Below are positions 45,093 through 56,800 of a DNA stretch of 60,000 nucleotides, piece by piece. Each line of letters opens with the position of its first letter. The stretch's first letter is position 1. Made by a program: the position numbers and the translations under genes. Under the pieces are notes generated by a model, which did no database searches, had not been told where the DNA came from, and saw only the letters and a list, made by a program, of their open reading frames with translations. The stretch lies in assembly GCA_950295325.1 (NCBI GenBank), contig OX485805.1, positions 50,308,758-50,368,757 on the forward strand. Reading direction: 5' to 3'. The stretch comes from Polytrichum commune (lineage: Eukaryota > Streptophyta > Polytrichopsida > Polytrichales > Polytrichaceae).

Positions 45093-46846
45093 ATTGTCAA
45101 TCAGGTGGTGTTCTATTGACCGTCTGTGTCGAATGAGAAGAGTGTACGGGGCCAATATATATTCCAGCTACTAGTGGTAACACCGCATTGGTTTGCAAAG
45201 AAGCAAGTTGTAGGTATCTTTGCAAGTTGTAGGATGGTTGTTAGTGGGTCTATTAACATCCTCAAACTCGTTCTTTAGGAAGTAGAGCGCGACATACTTG
45301 CATCGGTAACCTGTAAAGCCCATTTTGAACATTAGCACGGGGAATATTCTTGGACTAAAACATGGACATTTGACATGTTTCTTGGATTTTATAGGGGTTT
45401 GACAATATAGTCGTGGCACGCATTGACAAGGAGGGTTTTATCATATATATAGTTTGGTATCTACTTACGAAGATGTGGGGAGTAGGTTAACTGCTTAAGT
45501 GTACACTAATCTCCCACTTAAGTACGCATTTTGAACCGGAGCTGTTGGTGCGCTCCTCTCTACTTAGTTGGTAGGTGCGTACTTTACACATATCGTTTTC
45601 TAGACTCTCTAATTCAATGAAACGCAGCAGGACATGGATGAAACTTGAGGCAACCCGCTTGACTGAAGCCCAACGATGTTAAATCATTGCAAAGTTAAGC
45701 AAGTTGAATGTGCCGAGCAAGCGGGTGCCGGGGCGGGAGTATGAAGTCGATGAAGGTGCTATCCAGAAAGTTGTGCAAACGATGCGAATTGAAGAAGAAC
45801 CACCTATCGATGATGAAATCGAGCCTATCAAGACATTTGTTGAATCTGAAAGTGCTACCGACTTCAAAGGCTTTGAAGCTCTACTGTTCTTGACATCGAC
45901 GACTAATTGCTTTGCTCCAATGTTCAAACGGAAGCTAGACAAATGTTTGATGAACTGTGATGATCCTTTGAGACATTTCAACGAAACGTTAACAAATTGA
46001 CATTGAATGTCAAGCGTAAGAAATCCTTGCATTCACGGCAAATGACTATGCATGACATGTTCAAACAATAAAGTATGGACCCTGATTTTTTGTCAAAAAA
46101 ATTGCACACTTAACCGGGATGTGTATTTAAGAGGGAGATTACTCTACTTTGAACCTTGTGAAAACACTTATTGTCAAATTATACAAGAAGGTCCCATCTA
46201 TAAGACATCATGGTTCTTCTCAACAATAGTATACAAGAAGACCCCAGATATAAGAAAATCCAGGGTCCTTAGCATAATACAATTTAGCATCTACTTACCA
46301 AGATGCATGTGGGTCGATCCCATGACCCTAGAATACATCAATTATATCATATGGGTCCCTCGAACAAGCTAGGAATATTCATTTACTATTCATACATTCA
46401 TGCTAAACTTGGAAATCTGGTGGATTTATACTCCCACCACTATGCACGTGAGACATTGTTTATCCCAATATTATTCCCAAAATATAATTTAATAATAGAA
46501 ATATCATTGAAAATTCTGATATTATTCACAATATTCTTACTATTCAAACCGGCATTATTCATTATTCATGTGGGCATCAATTTCTTCCTATTTTCTAAGT
46601 TTCTACCCATGAAGGTAAGATAGTGGAGGCCCATGTTATATGCTACATATAGAATACAACACAACCATGAAGTTGAATAATGTTGTGATGATGCATTGTA
46701 CCCTATTTATACATAATGTGAGAAGCAATGTGATCACCAATCAACCTAATTTACTTTTTACACAAATAATAGAGTGTGGATGCAACCAAAATGTGTTACA
46801 ATAAGAGATGTGGTCCACATTTCAGATTTGTTTTTACCACCGCTAG
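45093..46846. other. No gene supported
   Basis: A 98-codon acidic plus-strand frame (45704-46000; EYEVDEGAIQKVVQTMRIEE) looks protein-like but has no recognised domain, start context or splice partners. Otherwise AT-rich with short ORFs. Confidence 0.35.
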
Positions 46847-46848
46847 TA

Positions 46849-46955
46849 CACTCTAACCTCTATAATACCACACATGTGGCAACAGAAGTGCACGTAATAT
46901 TAAGGAGGTCTGCAAGGTTAACATGAATGTGTGATAATAGAGAAGTAGTACAGTG
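46849..46955. mobile_element. Possible pogo-type MITE
   Basis: The left end CACTCTAACCTCTATAATACC and inverted right end CACTGTACTACTTCTCTATTATC pair imperfectly; ACCTCTATAA is the pogo-like core. TA precedes the left end, but no clean TA follows the right end. It could be a decayed relative of 13287-13385. Confidence 0.4.
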
Positions 46956-47147
46956 TGTGACATTATGGAATAACATGATGATGACAATGATGACAACGTG
47001 ATACATGCAAGCATGTGGTCTAATATCTTTGATGGATTATTTTGATGTCAATGCCCATGATATATGGCAAGGAAATGTGACAACAAGGAGGGAGATTTTA
47101 ACTGAGCATGGGAGTCCCCTATAGGTTTTAGGATGTAAGAGAGGGAG

Positions 47148-47510
47148 TGACATTACAGAAGGCGACATTAGGGGGAGGTTAAGGTGTATAGGCTTCACCA
47201 TTAAACACAGGTACATATTTTTCGAGTGTCCAACTCATATTAAGTCTAAACAATACCTAGTTATATGTCATTTAATTGTGACCCTCAACATTTTTCAGCA
47301 TGAAACTCTTTTTCACTATTCCAAATCCCAGTACAACCTTGTCAAAATACGATTCATCCATAGAACCTAACTTCCATGAGAATCGTGGATCATGCCCCCA
47401 TTCATGGAGAATCATCTACATAAAACACATGGGATATAATATAGGGTCCAATATATTGACTGTGGGGCGCAAGGACGGTCAAGTACACAACTCCATTCCT
47501 CTGCCTAGGT
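47148..47510. repeat. Segment D, copy 1 of a spaced direct duplication
   Basis: Aligns over its whole length with 47757-48125. Shared words include GGGAGTGACA, CACATTTTTC-like text, TTTTTCAGCATGAA, TCCCAGTACAACCT and TAATATAGGGTCCAA. The copies are ~610 bp apart. Confidence 0.8.
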
Positions 47511-47530
47511 TCAAGTGAAAGTGATTCAAA

Positions 47531-47569
47531 GGAAGAAGAAGAAGAAGAAGAACTCTGGTCTCCGAAGGA
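47531..47569 (-). mobile_element. Extremely truncated LINE insertion, 39 bp
   Basis: The 11-bp target duplication AGTGAYTCAAA (47520-47530, 47570-47580; one mismatch) encloses a GAA-repeat tail and only ~17 bases of the LINE 3' end (ACTCTGGTCTCC...). The orientation matches the other LINE copies. The host sequence is the junction of dispersed repeats D and C. Confidence 0.7.
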
Positions 47570-47580
47570 AGTGACTCAAA

Positions 47581-47756
47581 TCTGTATATTAGCTTTGGAT
47601 TTTGTGAAGGAAAACATCATAAACATTTGAAAAAACAAATTGATCTGCATAATCAAACAATTTATGTTGACAAGAATAATTTCAAGAAAAGTCCACATAT
47701 TTTAGAAAATTATGCATGTAATGTGCAAGTAGATATATTGAACACATGATTTTTGA
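47581..47756. repeat. Dispersed repeat C, copy 2
   Basis: Matches 40850-41040 in direct orientation. It lies between the two D segments, so D-C-D may be one composite element of unknown type. Confidence 0.55.
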
Positions 47757-48125
47757 GTGGGAGTGACACTACAAAGGGTGACGTTATGGAGGCCAAGGTG
47801 TTTAAACTTCACCACTCAATACACGTATATATTTTTCAAGTTTCCAACTCATATTTAAGTCTAAATCTACTTCATAACTAGTTATATGTTGTTAATCGAG
47901 GCCCATAACATTTTTCAGCATGAACCACTTTTTTCACTATTTCAAATCCCAGTACAACCTCATCAAATTAATGTTCATCCGTAGAACCTAACTTCCATAA
48001 GAAACGTGGATCATGCCACATTCACGGAGAATCATCCAAAAAAAATAACATAAGAACTACATGGGGTATAATATAGGGTCCAACATATTATTTGTGGGGC
48101 ACAAGCACAGTCAAGTACACAAATC
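47757..48125. repeat. Segment D, copy 2
   Basis: Direct partner of 47148-47510, including AATCCCAGTACAACCTCATC and AAGAAACGTGGATCATGCC. It resembles terminal direct repeats around segment C, but no TG...CA ends or coding region were found. Confidence 0.8.
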
Positions 48126-49400
48126 AAAGAATGACAATGCAATACTAAATAAGTACACATCTATATAGTGTACGTATTTACATTACGACACCGACATTGA
48201 AGCATATTTGGACGAACCACTTCACCAAAAATAATAAGGGATGTGCACTTGTGAGGACAAAAACATCAAACATAAACAACAAAAGAAACAACACAACAAC
48301 CAAAACCATGAATGTTTGTATATCATGTCCGCCAACCATCATATTTGTGTAGTTTTGTTATATATTGTATGTCATATTGGTGGTTGGAATTATTTGAAAT
48401 TCAAGGATATATCCATTTACACTTGAATCCTAGTAAATTGATGTAAGAAATAAAAAACGACTCTCAAAAATGAAAGAATAACACACAAAGCGAGAAATTA
48501 TGGATATAGAAGCAATTTCTAACTCAAATTATTGTTAATAACCATACATTGTTATTCTCATAATTATAATTTTGAGGCACTTGGAGCTTTGAGATGAACA
48601 ATTTGTACATGTCTTATGTGTGTTTAAGATTACTTTGGGTTTGTCTACTCACTTACATCCTAATTTGTTTGAAATTCTTTTGAAACCACCAAAAATCTTC
48701 AAAATAAAGGTCTTTTTGCATGTTGCCTTATCGTTCATAATCGGGTCCATTTATTTAAGTTGTAAATTTTATAAAAACATAGATTTTTACATACTTATGA
48801 GCTCTAGATTGATGTTTATAGATTGATTGAATTATGTTGCATCTTATGATGTATGCTCTCACACTAAAGGCACTCCTTTGATTACCTTTAAGAAAAATAT
48901 GCCTCTTGTGACAAGTCCTTAATGCAATAGGAAAGACATTTAAAAATGATCAGCATCATTAAACACCATAAGTTTTGGCTTAAAATCTATGTAAGGTACA
49001 TAAAGGACTCTCATCCTCTTATGTTTACAAGACGATGTATTTATGAGCTACTTCAAGGCGGGGGACATTCCTTCTGTGTATCCCAACCATGCATGTTCTC
49101 AACTGTGATATAGCATTTGACATAACATCATAAACTTACGTAAGTGGCACATATATAATCCATGTAAATAAGGGGCTAGATATGAGACATCATACACATT
49201 TCATTCCAATTATGGAGGATGGACAAATATTTGTTGATTTTCTTTGAAGAATCAAGGGATGGATACAATCACTTGTGAAATCATCTACCTCAACAACTTC
49301 TAGATCAAGGATTCATTACTCTCTATCTTCAGAAGAGCTTCAACCCAATGACCGGGGATAATAGTTTATATTACATTTTAAAGACTTTGAAGGCATGGGG
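48126..49400. other. AT-rich, no gene supported
   Basis: Only short ORFs and no terminal repeats recognised. Left flank of the 49.4-kb LINE fragment. Confidence 0.4.
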
Positions 49401-49412
49401 ATGTTTTTCCTA

Positions 49413-49506
49413 AGAAGAAGAACTCCGGCCTCCAGAGGAGGCCGGAGTGAATAAAGTGTTTGTTCGTAGAACATCCTAGGCCAAGCCTTACGGCATTGGC
49501 TTTAGC
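49413..49506 (-). mobile_element. Truncated LINE 3' end, 94 bp
   Basis: A perfect 12-bp target duplication ATGTTTTTCCTA flanks it (49401-49412, 49507-49518). It has an AAG-repeat tail and a 10-bp perfect stem, CTCCGGCCTC with GAGGCCGGAG (49423-49447), followed by the conserved TGAATAAAGTGTTTGTTCGT. This is the clearest example of the family's 3'-terminal hairpin. Confidence 0.88.
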
Positions 49507-49708
49507 ATGTTTTTCCTACATATAACTAATATAGGTTACCATATAAAATCAATCATGCAACTATATAGAACTTCTCATAGGGTGCTAAAAGTCACAACAA
49601 TTTACCATTGTTTTGAAACTAGCATGTCTTATAATCCACTCTAGTAGGTAAATGCCCCCCACAAATTTATATGTTATCGAAGGTGCCTACTTATTCACAA
49701 ATGAAGTG

Positions 49709-49728
49709 CCCCCCCCCCCCCCCCCCCC
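49709..49728. repeat. Homopolymer of 20 C
   Basis: An uninterrupted run of C followed by GCGTAC. It resembles the poly-C end of the hAT-type MITE at 44026-44041, but no partner end or target duplication was found nearby. Confidence 0.85.
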
Positions 49729-50150
49729 GCGTACATGTCTTGATACCCACATAGCACGTAAACCACTAGCTTGGACATGTGCATATGAATTAATATCCTA
49801 GATGAACCTAATCCCATACACTCATTCAACCATATGCTCATGCCCATATGTGCCTATCATATGCATGTATGTATGCCCATGCTCATGCCATGCTCATAAG
49901 CCCCCATGACCCCATGCCCCAATAGAATGCTTTAAGGGGAAACCCAATGAAAAAACTAAAATCAAATCAAATAAGTATTTTAAATTAAAATGCCCTACTT
50001 CATCCCATTTCCCGTGCCATGTCATCACCTTGGCTCCATGCCTGCCACCTCCCTTTAACTTCCCCCACTAAATCCACCTTTTTCACTTGTAGTCTCCCAC
50101 AAATTTCTACAAGTGGTCTCTTTCTTTGGTCACATATTCATTTTTGGGGA

Positions 50151-51217
50151 AGAAAAGAAAAGAAAAGAAAAATAACGCCCATATCTTTGTACCGGCGTGA
50201 ATGCGAGCCCGTTGGCCATACATTGATCACGGTATTCCATGATGCAACGTGCGGTTTTATGCCTCCTTTGGGGAGGTGGGCTCTAAGGGGGGCACAAGTA
50301 ATCTAGTTTAGTTAGGGGAGGTACAGGTTTTTGTTTGTTGTCTAGTTTTCTCTTATTTAGTACTAGATAGGTAAGGTATTTGATGGCATTCTGGTGTATG
50401 TTTTTCATAAGATTTTTGATGCTTGATTTTGGGATTTTTAGTTTTGTGAGATTATCAATGGAGTGTTCGTGTATGGCTCCTCTTACTCCTGCTGTGATGG
50501 TGATTAGGGGGTTGGTATTCCAACCGTTATTTTGGATGGTGCTATTTAATGGGTCATATTTGGCGTGTTTGTGGGTGATGGCTTGTTCATGGAATCTATC
50601 ATGGCAGTATGTAAATTCAATGAATTGTATCGTGTGTTTAGATGATGGTGATATAGGTGGTTGTGTTTGGTTTGGGGCTCCAATCACACATAAGATGTCT
50701 AGTCTTAGCTTAGCTTGGCATTGGCATGGTTTTAGGTGACATGTGCATTCGAGTAGCCATTCTGGTATTGTTTGTTCTTGTGGTTGTTTATTGAGGTGGC
50801 ATGCATTGGTTAGTGTGAAGAACCTAGTGTTTTTGTTGGCTTGTAGTGTTTGAGTGATGAGGTGTACTGCTTTGTGATGCCTTGCGATTCTGAGTCCTTT
50901 AAGGTACGGGTGTTCACATGTAGATAGTAAATGGGGCCACGTGTCACGTTCGTTTTTATGGCATAGTGTGTAGTTGGGATTCTGGTATGTAATAGGCCAA
51001 AATATGTTTTTCCTGTGGTTGCCCATGTATTGGGCACACCTGAATTTTAGTGTTTGGGTGATTTGGGTATCTGGCACTTTCTCGTTTTGCCGTTTTGGGG
51101 AAGAATCTCTAACATGTGGCCCTTTTCTTTGGAAATTGTTTTGTTCTTTAGGCAAGAATAGTGAGAAATGGCAATATGATGGCTACCACCACTACCAAGT
51201 CTTGAGTTGTATTTAGA
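50151..51217 (-). mobile_element. 5'-truncated LINE, second subfamily
   Basis: About 1.07 kb on the minus strand, bounded by a probable 9-bp target duplication TTTTGGGGA (50142-50150, 51218-51226). The tail is (AGAAA)n at 50151-50172. Its 3' end shares CATTCACGCCGG with the other LINE (CATTCACACCGG), but the UTR differs. It carries an intact C-terminal coding region. Confidence 0.75.
50283..51155 (-). CDS. LINE ORF2 C-terminus: degenerate CCHC finger and RLE-like nuclease domain
   Basis: 290 codons without a stop; the 5' end is set by truncation, so the ATG at 51155 is probably not a native start. It aligns to the C-terminal part of the LINE at 33044. The finger region reads YTLCHKNERDTWPHLLSTCE with RIARHHKAV; the first finger Cys of the other copy appears replaced by Tyr. 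The nuclease-like part has RLDILCV (Asp of the PD motif kept, Pro lost), then TIQFIEFTYCHDRF with the conserved Glu, KHAKYDPL and LITITAGVRGAIH. Because two diverged copies keep the same acidic and Gly residues, the domain is real and under constraint. Calling it a restriction-like endonuclease is an inference from the R2-like layout: finger, RHN, PD, E. Confidence 0.7.
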   Translation of the reverse strand: MPKEQNNFQRKGPHVRDSSPKRQNEKVPDTQITQTLKFRCAQYMGNHRKNIFWPITYQNPNYTLCHKNERDTWPHLLSTCEHPYLKGLRIARHHKAVHLITQTLQANKNTRFFTLTNACHLNKQPQEQTIPEWLLECTCHLKPCQCQAKLRLDILCVIGAPNQTQPPISPSSKHTIQFIEFTYCHDRFHEQAITHKHAKYDPLNSTIQNNGWNTNPLITITAGVRGAIHEHSIDNLTKLKIPKSSIKNLMKNIHQNAIKYLTYLVLNKRKLDNKQKPVPPLTKLDYLCPP

Positions 51218-51226
51218 TTTTGGGGA

Positions 51227-52575
51227 TAGGGAATTATTGCAAACGAGTGTACGTTTCATTCTTCCAACATAGAAACTCTAAAATAATATGTTGCCCGGTC
51301 CCCGAAGGTTATTATTTTTAGTTTAATTGACACCGGAATTAGCTTTAAAAACCCCAAGTTTTGTTTAAGTTATCACGTGCCTCCCTAGGCAGTATATTGC
51401 CCGATGTCCCATGCGACTTGTTCATCCTATCAAGTATCCTTTCTCATTTTGAAGCGACATGTTACATTGGGATGGGTGTCAACTATAAGCATAAGGTTGT
51501 TGTGAGTACCAAAGTGGTACAAGTGGTCCAACATGGCTAGGATGAAACAACCCGTACACTAGGTACTTGGAGGCAGGGTTGCAGTCATCCAACAAGGAAC
51601 CGGTATATGGGTTTGTTAGCCCTCCTTGTCCAATATGGTGTCTCAGAGCTTTTCGGGAAGTACTACAAAGTAAACAAGGTTTCCTACTTAATATTTTTTC
51701 TATTTTCTTCTAATAAGATGCTTTTCGTACAGTCACAAAGGTGCTTCAAAGTTCAAACACACTTTGTGGTCTAATACGATTATCGGTAAGTAAAGGAGAT
51801 GAAACAATACGTTTAGTCCTGAAACTTGAGTTTATGATCTTAATGTTTAATTACTATACACAGAGAGTGGTGTCGGGCTATTAAAGAATGGCTTTCTAAG
51901 TTGTCCTACTAGGATAGGTAGGCCAAGCTAGACTTGCATAGGCTGATGTGGAATTGAAGACGACAAGTCCCATGTGCATACCCTATTTTAGACTCTAAAT
52001 TCCCTAAAAAATTTCAAATTTTGACCCAACTTTCAAAACAGGCTCCGATGTACGATGGATGAGCTAACAAGCTCTTGATAGAAAGTTTTCTCAAAGAAGG
52101 ACCAAATCCACGGTTTCATTGCCGTTTTGAGGGATTCTACAGAAAACTCCAATGTTTAACCCCGACTACTATTTTCTGAAATTTGTGTGTGTTTCAGGCT
52201 TAAAATGGAGAGCTTGCTTTCTATATCATCTTTTTCGAGCAGACTTTGAGCATGACTCTTTCTCCCTTGAGCTTTATAATGTGTTGTCCGTTGGGTTCGA
52301 AGAGAGTCCGAGTATGTCAAGGAAGACTCTGTCAATAGAATTGAATTAGACGAGGATGCTCACGAATGGCAAATTTACACCACAATTATGATATAACTTC
52401 TTAATTTGCAACGCTTTTGTTCTTTCATACTGAATCTTTGACAGTTAAAAAAGGGTAAAAATCAATCATACTAATAAGCAAAATTAAGTACAAGTAGAAT
52501 CTTTTTATTTGGTTGTGTCAAATATGTAATTTTATTCATTACTTTTTAAGACAGAATGCAAAAGCCAACACCATA
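51227..52575. other. No gene supported
   Basis: Mixed sequence with short ORFs only. No repeats or splice-linked frames were recognised. Confidence 0.35.
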
Positions 52576-52578
52576 TAA

Positions 52579-53024
52579 GGGGCGGTTTACACTATGGACC
52601 ATGAAGTCGTCCCACGGCCGTCTAAGTGATGTGATTGGACGTTGAAGTCGTCCCGGGACGACTTGGGTTTACACCAAGGAAAAAATGGCAGAGTGACCAC
52701 GGAGGTTGAGGTCCACAAAATATAATTTTTTTAAGCCTACTCTATCCACTGCCATGGTCCAACGGGTTTTCCGTTGGGACAAGCAAAAGAGGTGGTCCGG
52801 GAAAAAGAGCAAGGGCCCATGTCAGAAAAATGCCGTTTTAAGCCTTTTTGGTGCATGGTCATTCTTCATGGTCCACATTCGGTTTACACCTAGTGAAGGG
52901 CTCATGAACCATGAAAACTAATATTTTAGTAACTCGGACCATGGAAATCGTCCCATGAAGTCATCCCACGCAAAATAGGCCTCTTACGTGGGACGACTTC
53001 ATGATCCATAGTGTAAACCGCCCC
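52579..53024. mobile_element. Tourist-like MITE (PIF/Harbinger type), 446 bp
   Basis: The 38-bp terminal inverted repeats starting GGGGCGGTTTACACTATGG differ at a single base. A TAA target duplication flanks it (52576-52578, 53025-53027), the hallmark of PIF/Harbinger. Internally, further copies of the GTCGTCCCA/GGTTTACAC words repeat. The near-perfect ends mean a recent insertion; the decayed transposase at 28 kb cannot have been its source in its present state. Confidence 0.93.
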
Positions 53025-53235
53025 TAAATTAGTAGAACACGAAAACCCGCCCACATTGCAAGGAGGTAGGGCCCCTTGAGCATGAAATACCACCACATAA
53101 AGAATTACAAAGAACCAACACAAGGCCCACCAAGCCACCAACCAAGGACCACCCTCAAACCACCAAAAAGAACAATACACCCCATCACATGAAAACAAAG
53201 TCTAGAATCATTGACAATTTCACTTCCACAAATCA

Positions 53236-53857
53236 GGAGGGATTGGTTCGTGGAGTGTTAAAAATGTACTCGATTGCTTATAACAATGATATATAATATT
53301 ATTTAAAAACCTTGTTGATGATTTGTACCAAAACATCACGTACCCCACAGTAACACACCCATCTTAATCCTGTAAGGGTTGAAGCCAATGAATCAAAATT
53401 TTGTATATGTCGATCAACTAAGGACCTCAGTTGACTCTTCAGTCAGGTCAAGAATGTAGTAATTATTGGCTCATGTTTATTTGAAAGGGACATTCACATA
53501 ATCTCCACATGTTTATGATCTTTCCTTGTTTCGGTTCAATCAAACCAGGATGGATTGGCTCGTGGAGTATTAAAATGTACTTGATTGCTTATAACAAGGA
53601 TATAGAATACTATTTTAAAATTTGTTGGTGATTCGTACAAAAACATCACGTATCCCACAATAACACACACCCCCTAGTCCTCTAAAGATTAAAGCCAATG
53701 AATTGAAATTTTGTATATGTCAATCAACTGAGGACCTTGACTCTTTAGTTAGGTCAAGAATTTAGTAATTATTGGTTCATGTTTATTTGATACGGACATT
53801 CACGTAATCTTCACATACATGTTTGTGATGTTTCCTTGTTTTTGTTCAATCAAATCA
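53236..53857. repeat. Tandem duplication, two units of about 310 bp
   Basis: Unit 1 starts near 53236 and unit 2 near 53547. Matching points include GGATTGG(T/C)TCGTGGAGT, ACATCACGTA, AATTTTGTATATGTC and GTTCAATCAAA (53534 and 53844). The right edge of unit 2 reaches the stop codon of the TTC29-like gene (53850-53852). The duplication therefore lies in its 3' UTR and downstream region. Confidence 0.85.
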
Positions 53858-56800
53858 TCCGTGTCATTGGTAAATAAAGAGCATCGTGATGCGTGGGGCA
53901 CGTAGGTGCATTGGTTGCCCATAAGATCGCAATTGCGGTCCGCACAATTCCAAGATTCACGCGCGCCGAGTCCAAGATCTTTACATCTTCCAACTCCCGT
54001 GCCATCTCAAAATAAGAAGTGAAATACTTTTCGGCCGATACGAAGTCCCCATTACGGTAGTAGAGCATGCCAATCTTGCATGTTGCCTTCGTCTGCATCA
54101 TTTTGTGCATCAACAAGCAACATCTATTAATTTTTGGTTCAAGAAATTATTTGGATGAGTAATAATCAGTAATCATAACATTAAGTAGCAATGCTAGCAA
54201 GGTATCCTTTGAGTACCCGATATATTATCTCAACAAGAAGGGAAAAGCTTGTAATGCAAGGGTGAATGAATGGATAATTAATCACATATAGTAGCTTCAC
54301 AAGGGTATCAAAAAGGTTTCCAATGTGGGTGTTAGGAGGCTTTTCCAAAAAGTGCAACTACCCTTTTGACCTCACCAACTTTCTCGTTGCTTTATAGTTA
54401 TTTAGGTTTGTTTAGATTTGATTAGCCTAGAAAACCTTTACCACCACTTGGCATTAGTTTTGTCCTGAAAACCGACATTGAAATTTATTCTAAGCATTGA
54501 AAGTAACTACCCAAATAGATTAAAAATAACCTAAATAAGACTCAAAGGTAACACTACCTTTGCTCTTGAAAGAGCATCAAACCGGCGTGTGCCGGTTTGA
54601 TGCTCTTTTGAGAAGGTCATTCCGGACTTGTTACTGAATGTTATGGTACACAACCCTTGGCCAACAGAGGGTCCTCCTAGACCCCATGCTCCTTAGCCAG
54701 ATACCAAAAGAGAACACCTCCAATACAAGGCAATCCCATATCCCTGCTCCATTAACCCATTTCAGCCTTACATAAAAGCTCGCAGCTATGATGAAGATGA
54801 AGTCTCCCTCATTCATGCCAACCCAAGTGGTTGGCATCATCGTATCCCTCTATTCTAAAATGTTATATACTAGGTGTTCAAGATTTTGTAGTTTTTACAC
54901 TTATTACTAATATATCAATATATCTTGATAAATACAAACATTGGATTCCTAAATATCTTCTTTACAAAGCAAAGAGAGTCCCCCCTCCTCTCCCCCGCCC
55001 AGGCTCCATGGGTCTAATTTCTTAATTACAATATCTGATCATATGAAAGTCTTAGAATAGTTTAAAGACGTGATGAATAAACGTACACTATTGATCATTG
55101 TTATGATATTAGCTTCCGTTATTCAATAAAGTATCTCGTGAAACCCCAATACTTTGGCATGTTTATCGAACCATGTGATTCCGTAACATTATTCAGATTC
55201 ATAACAGTGTTATGTGGGAATATTGTTAGTCCCACATAACATTATTATGGATCTAAATAATGTTATGTCAATTTGATCACTGAAAGAGACTCATTCTACT
55301 TACTTTTGTGGCACCAATTTTATTCTAATGCAAGTGATTGAGATACAAGGATACATGACTAGTAGAAAACAAAGACAAACATACCTTGGTTAGAAGGTTG
55401 GTTAGAGAAGAGACATCAAGATATTGCTCCATGTACGCAATAGCATCCATAACATCTTCCAAGCCCTCAAATACGTCCGAAATGGCCGAGTTCGCTTTCC
55501 CTTGACCAATCTATGCTCCCCAATCCCCTCACCCCCAATGGAAATGAAGCAACAATGGTATCTTTCACATCATTGTTACCAATAACTTGCAAATTTCGTT
55601 AAAATACGAGTAGTAATGTTCAAAATCACAAACATCACTCTATTTAACTTGCAAGTTTTTACCATGTCAAACGTGTTGACACAAAAGGCAAGGTACTCGG
55701 ACAAGTATTGGAGTGAGAGGGCCGGTTGTTTGAGTTTCATGTGAAGGAGCCCCAACTGATATTTTGCACCCGCCATAGCTGCGCTATTCTTTGCTACTTG
55801 TGCTGCTTTTATGGCCTTGTACCATTTCCATCCCAATCCAAACCAACCAATCAAACCCTCAATCAATCATTAACATTCACAAAATCACAAAGAATTTGTA
55901 GAAAATTTTCTTCATAATTTACAAAAAAAATTTAAAAAATATGATAGCAGATATTTGTATGAACATGTTGGATCCAAAGTCAATGCATAACATTTTCCAG
56001 ATCCATAACATTGTTCCATGGAACTGACAATATTTCACAAAATATTTTCATATATTTCCCACATTTAGTTTTTTAAAATATGATAGTAGATATTTTTATA
56101 AACATGTTGGATCCAAAGTCAATGCATAATATTTTCCACATCCATAACATTGTTCCATGGGACTGACAATATTTCACAGAACATTTTCATATATTTCCCA
56201 CATTCAAACTGAATGTGGGAAATATCCAGAAATTTTCTTTGGAATACTGCTAGTCCCACATAACACTATTATGGATTTGAATAATGTTATGTGTAACTTC
56301 ATGTGACCTCCTACTAACATATGCATTAAGCCTACATATCTATATTTTTTCTCCTTTTTCAAAGCTTAGGTCTCCGAGGAGGAAAGAAAAGGAGTTACCT
56401 TCTCAAAAGACTCCACACCTTTCTCAAATTCTCCAGCCTCCCCAAATCTTGTGCCACATGTACGGTGGATCTGCAAGTCAATATAGACCATAATCTTGTA
56501 ATATTATATTATAACACATTTCTACTAAGATCATTTCAAAACTACACTAATTCTCAAAAGGCTCCAAAATAGTGTGGCCCCCAATCCATGTTGAACAACG
56601 CTAATAGTCACACCCGCAATAAATGGTGGACTTGTATAGGCAACCCAAGAAGAAGAGAAACTTCAGTCTCCGTTAGGAGGCCGACGTGAATGAAGTGTAT
56701 GTTCGTTCCACCCCTAGACCTAAGCCCACTGGGCAAAGGAATAGAGGTATAGAACTACTTCCCCCTTTCGAGAGTAGACACTATAGTCACAAGTAACCAG

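Noticed and set aside
45704-46000. 98-codon acidic ORF
   Set aside because: Protein-like in composition, but no domain, no splice partners and no homologous copy in the window.
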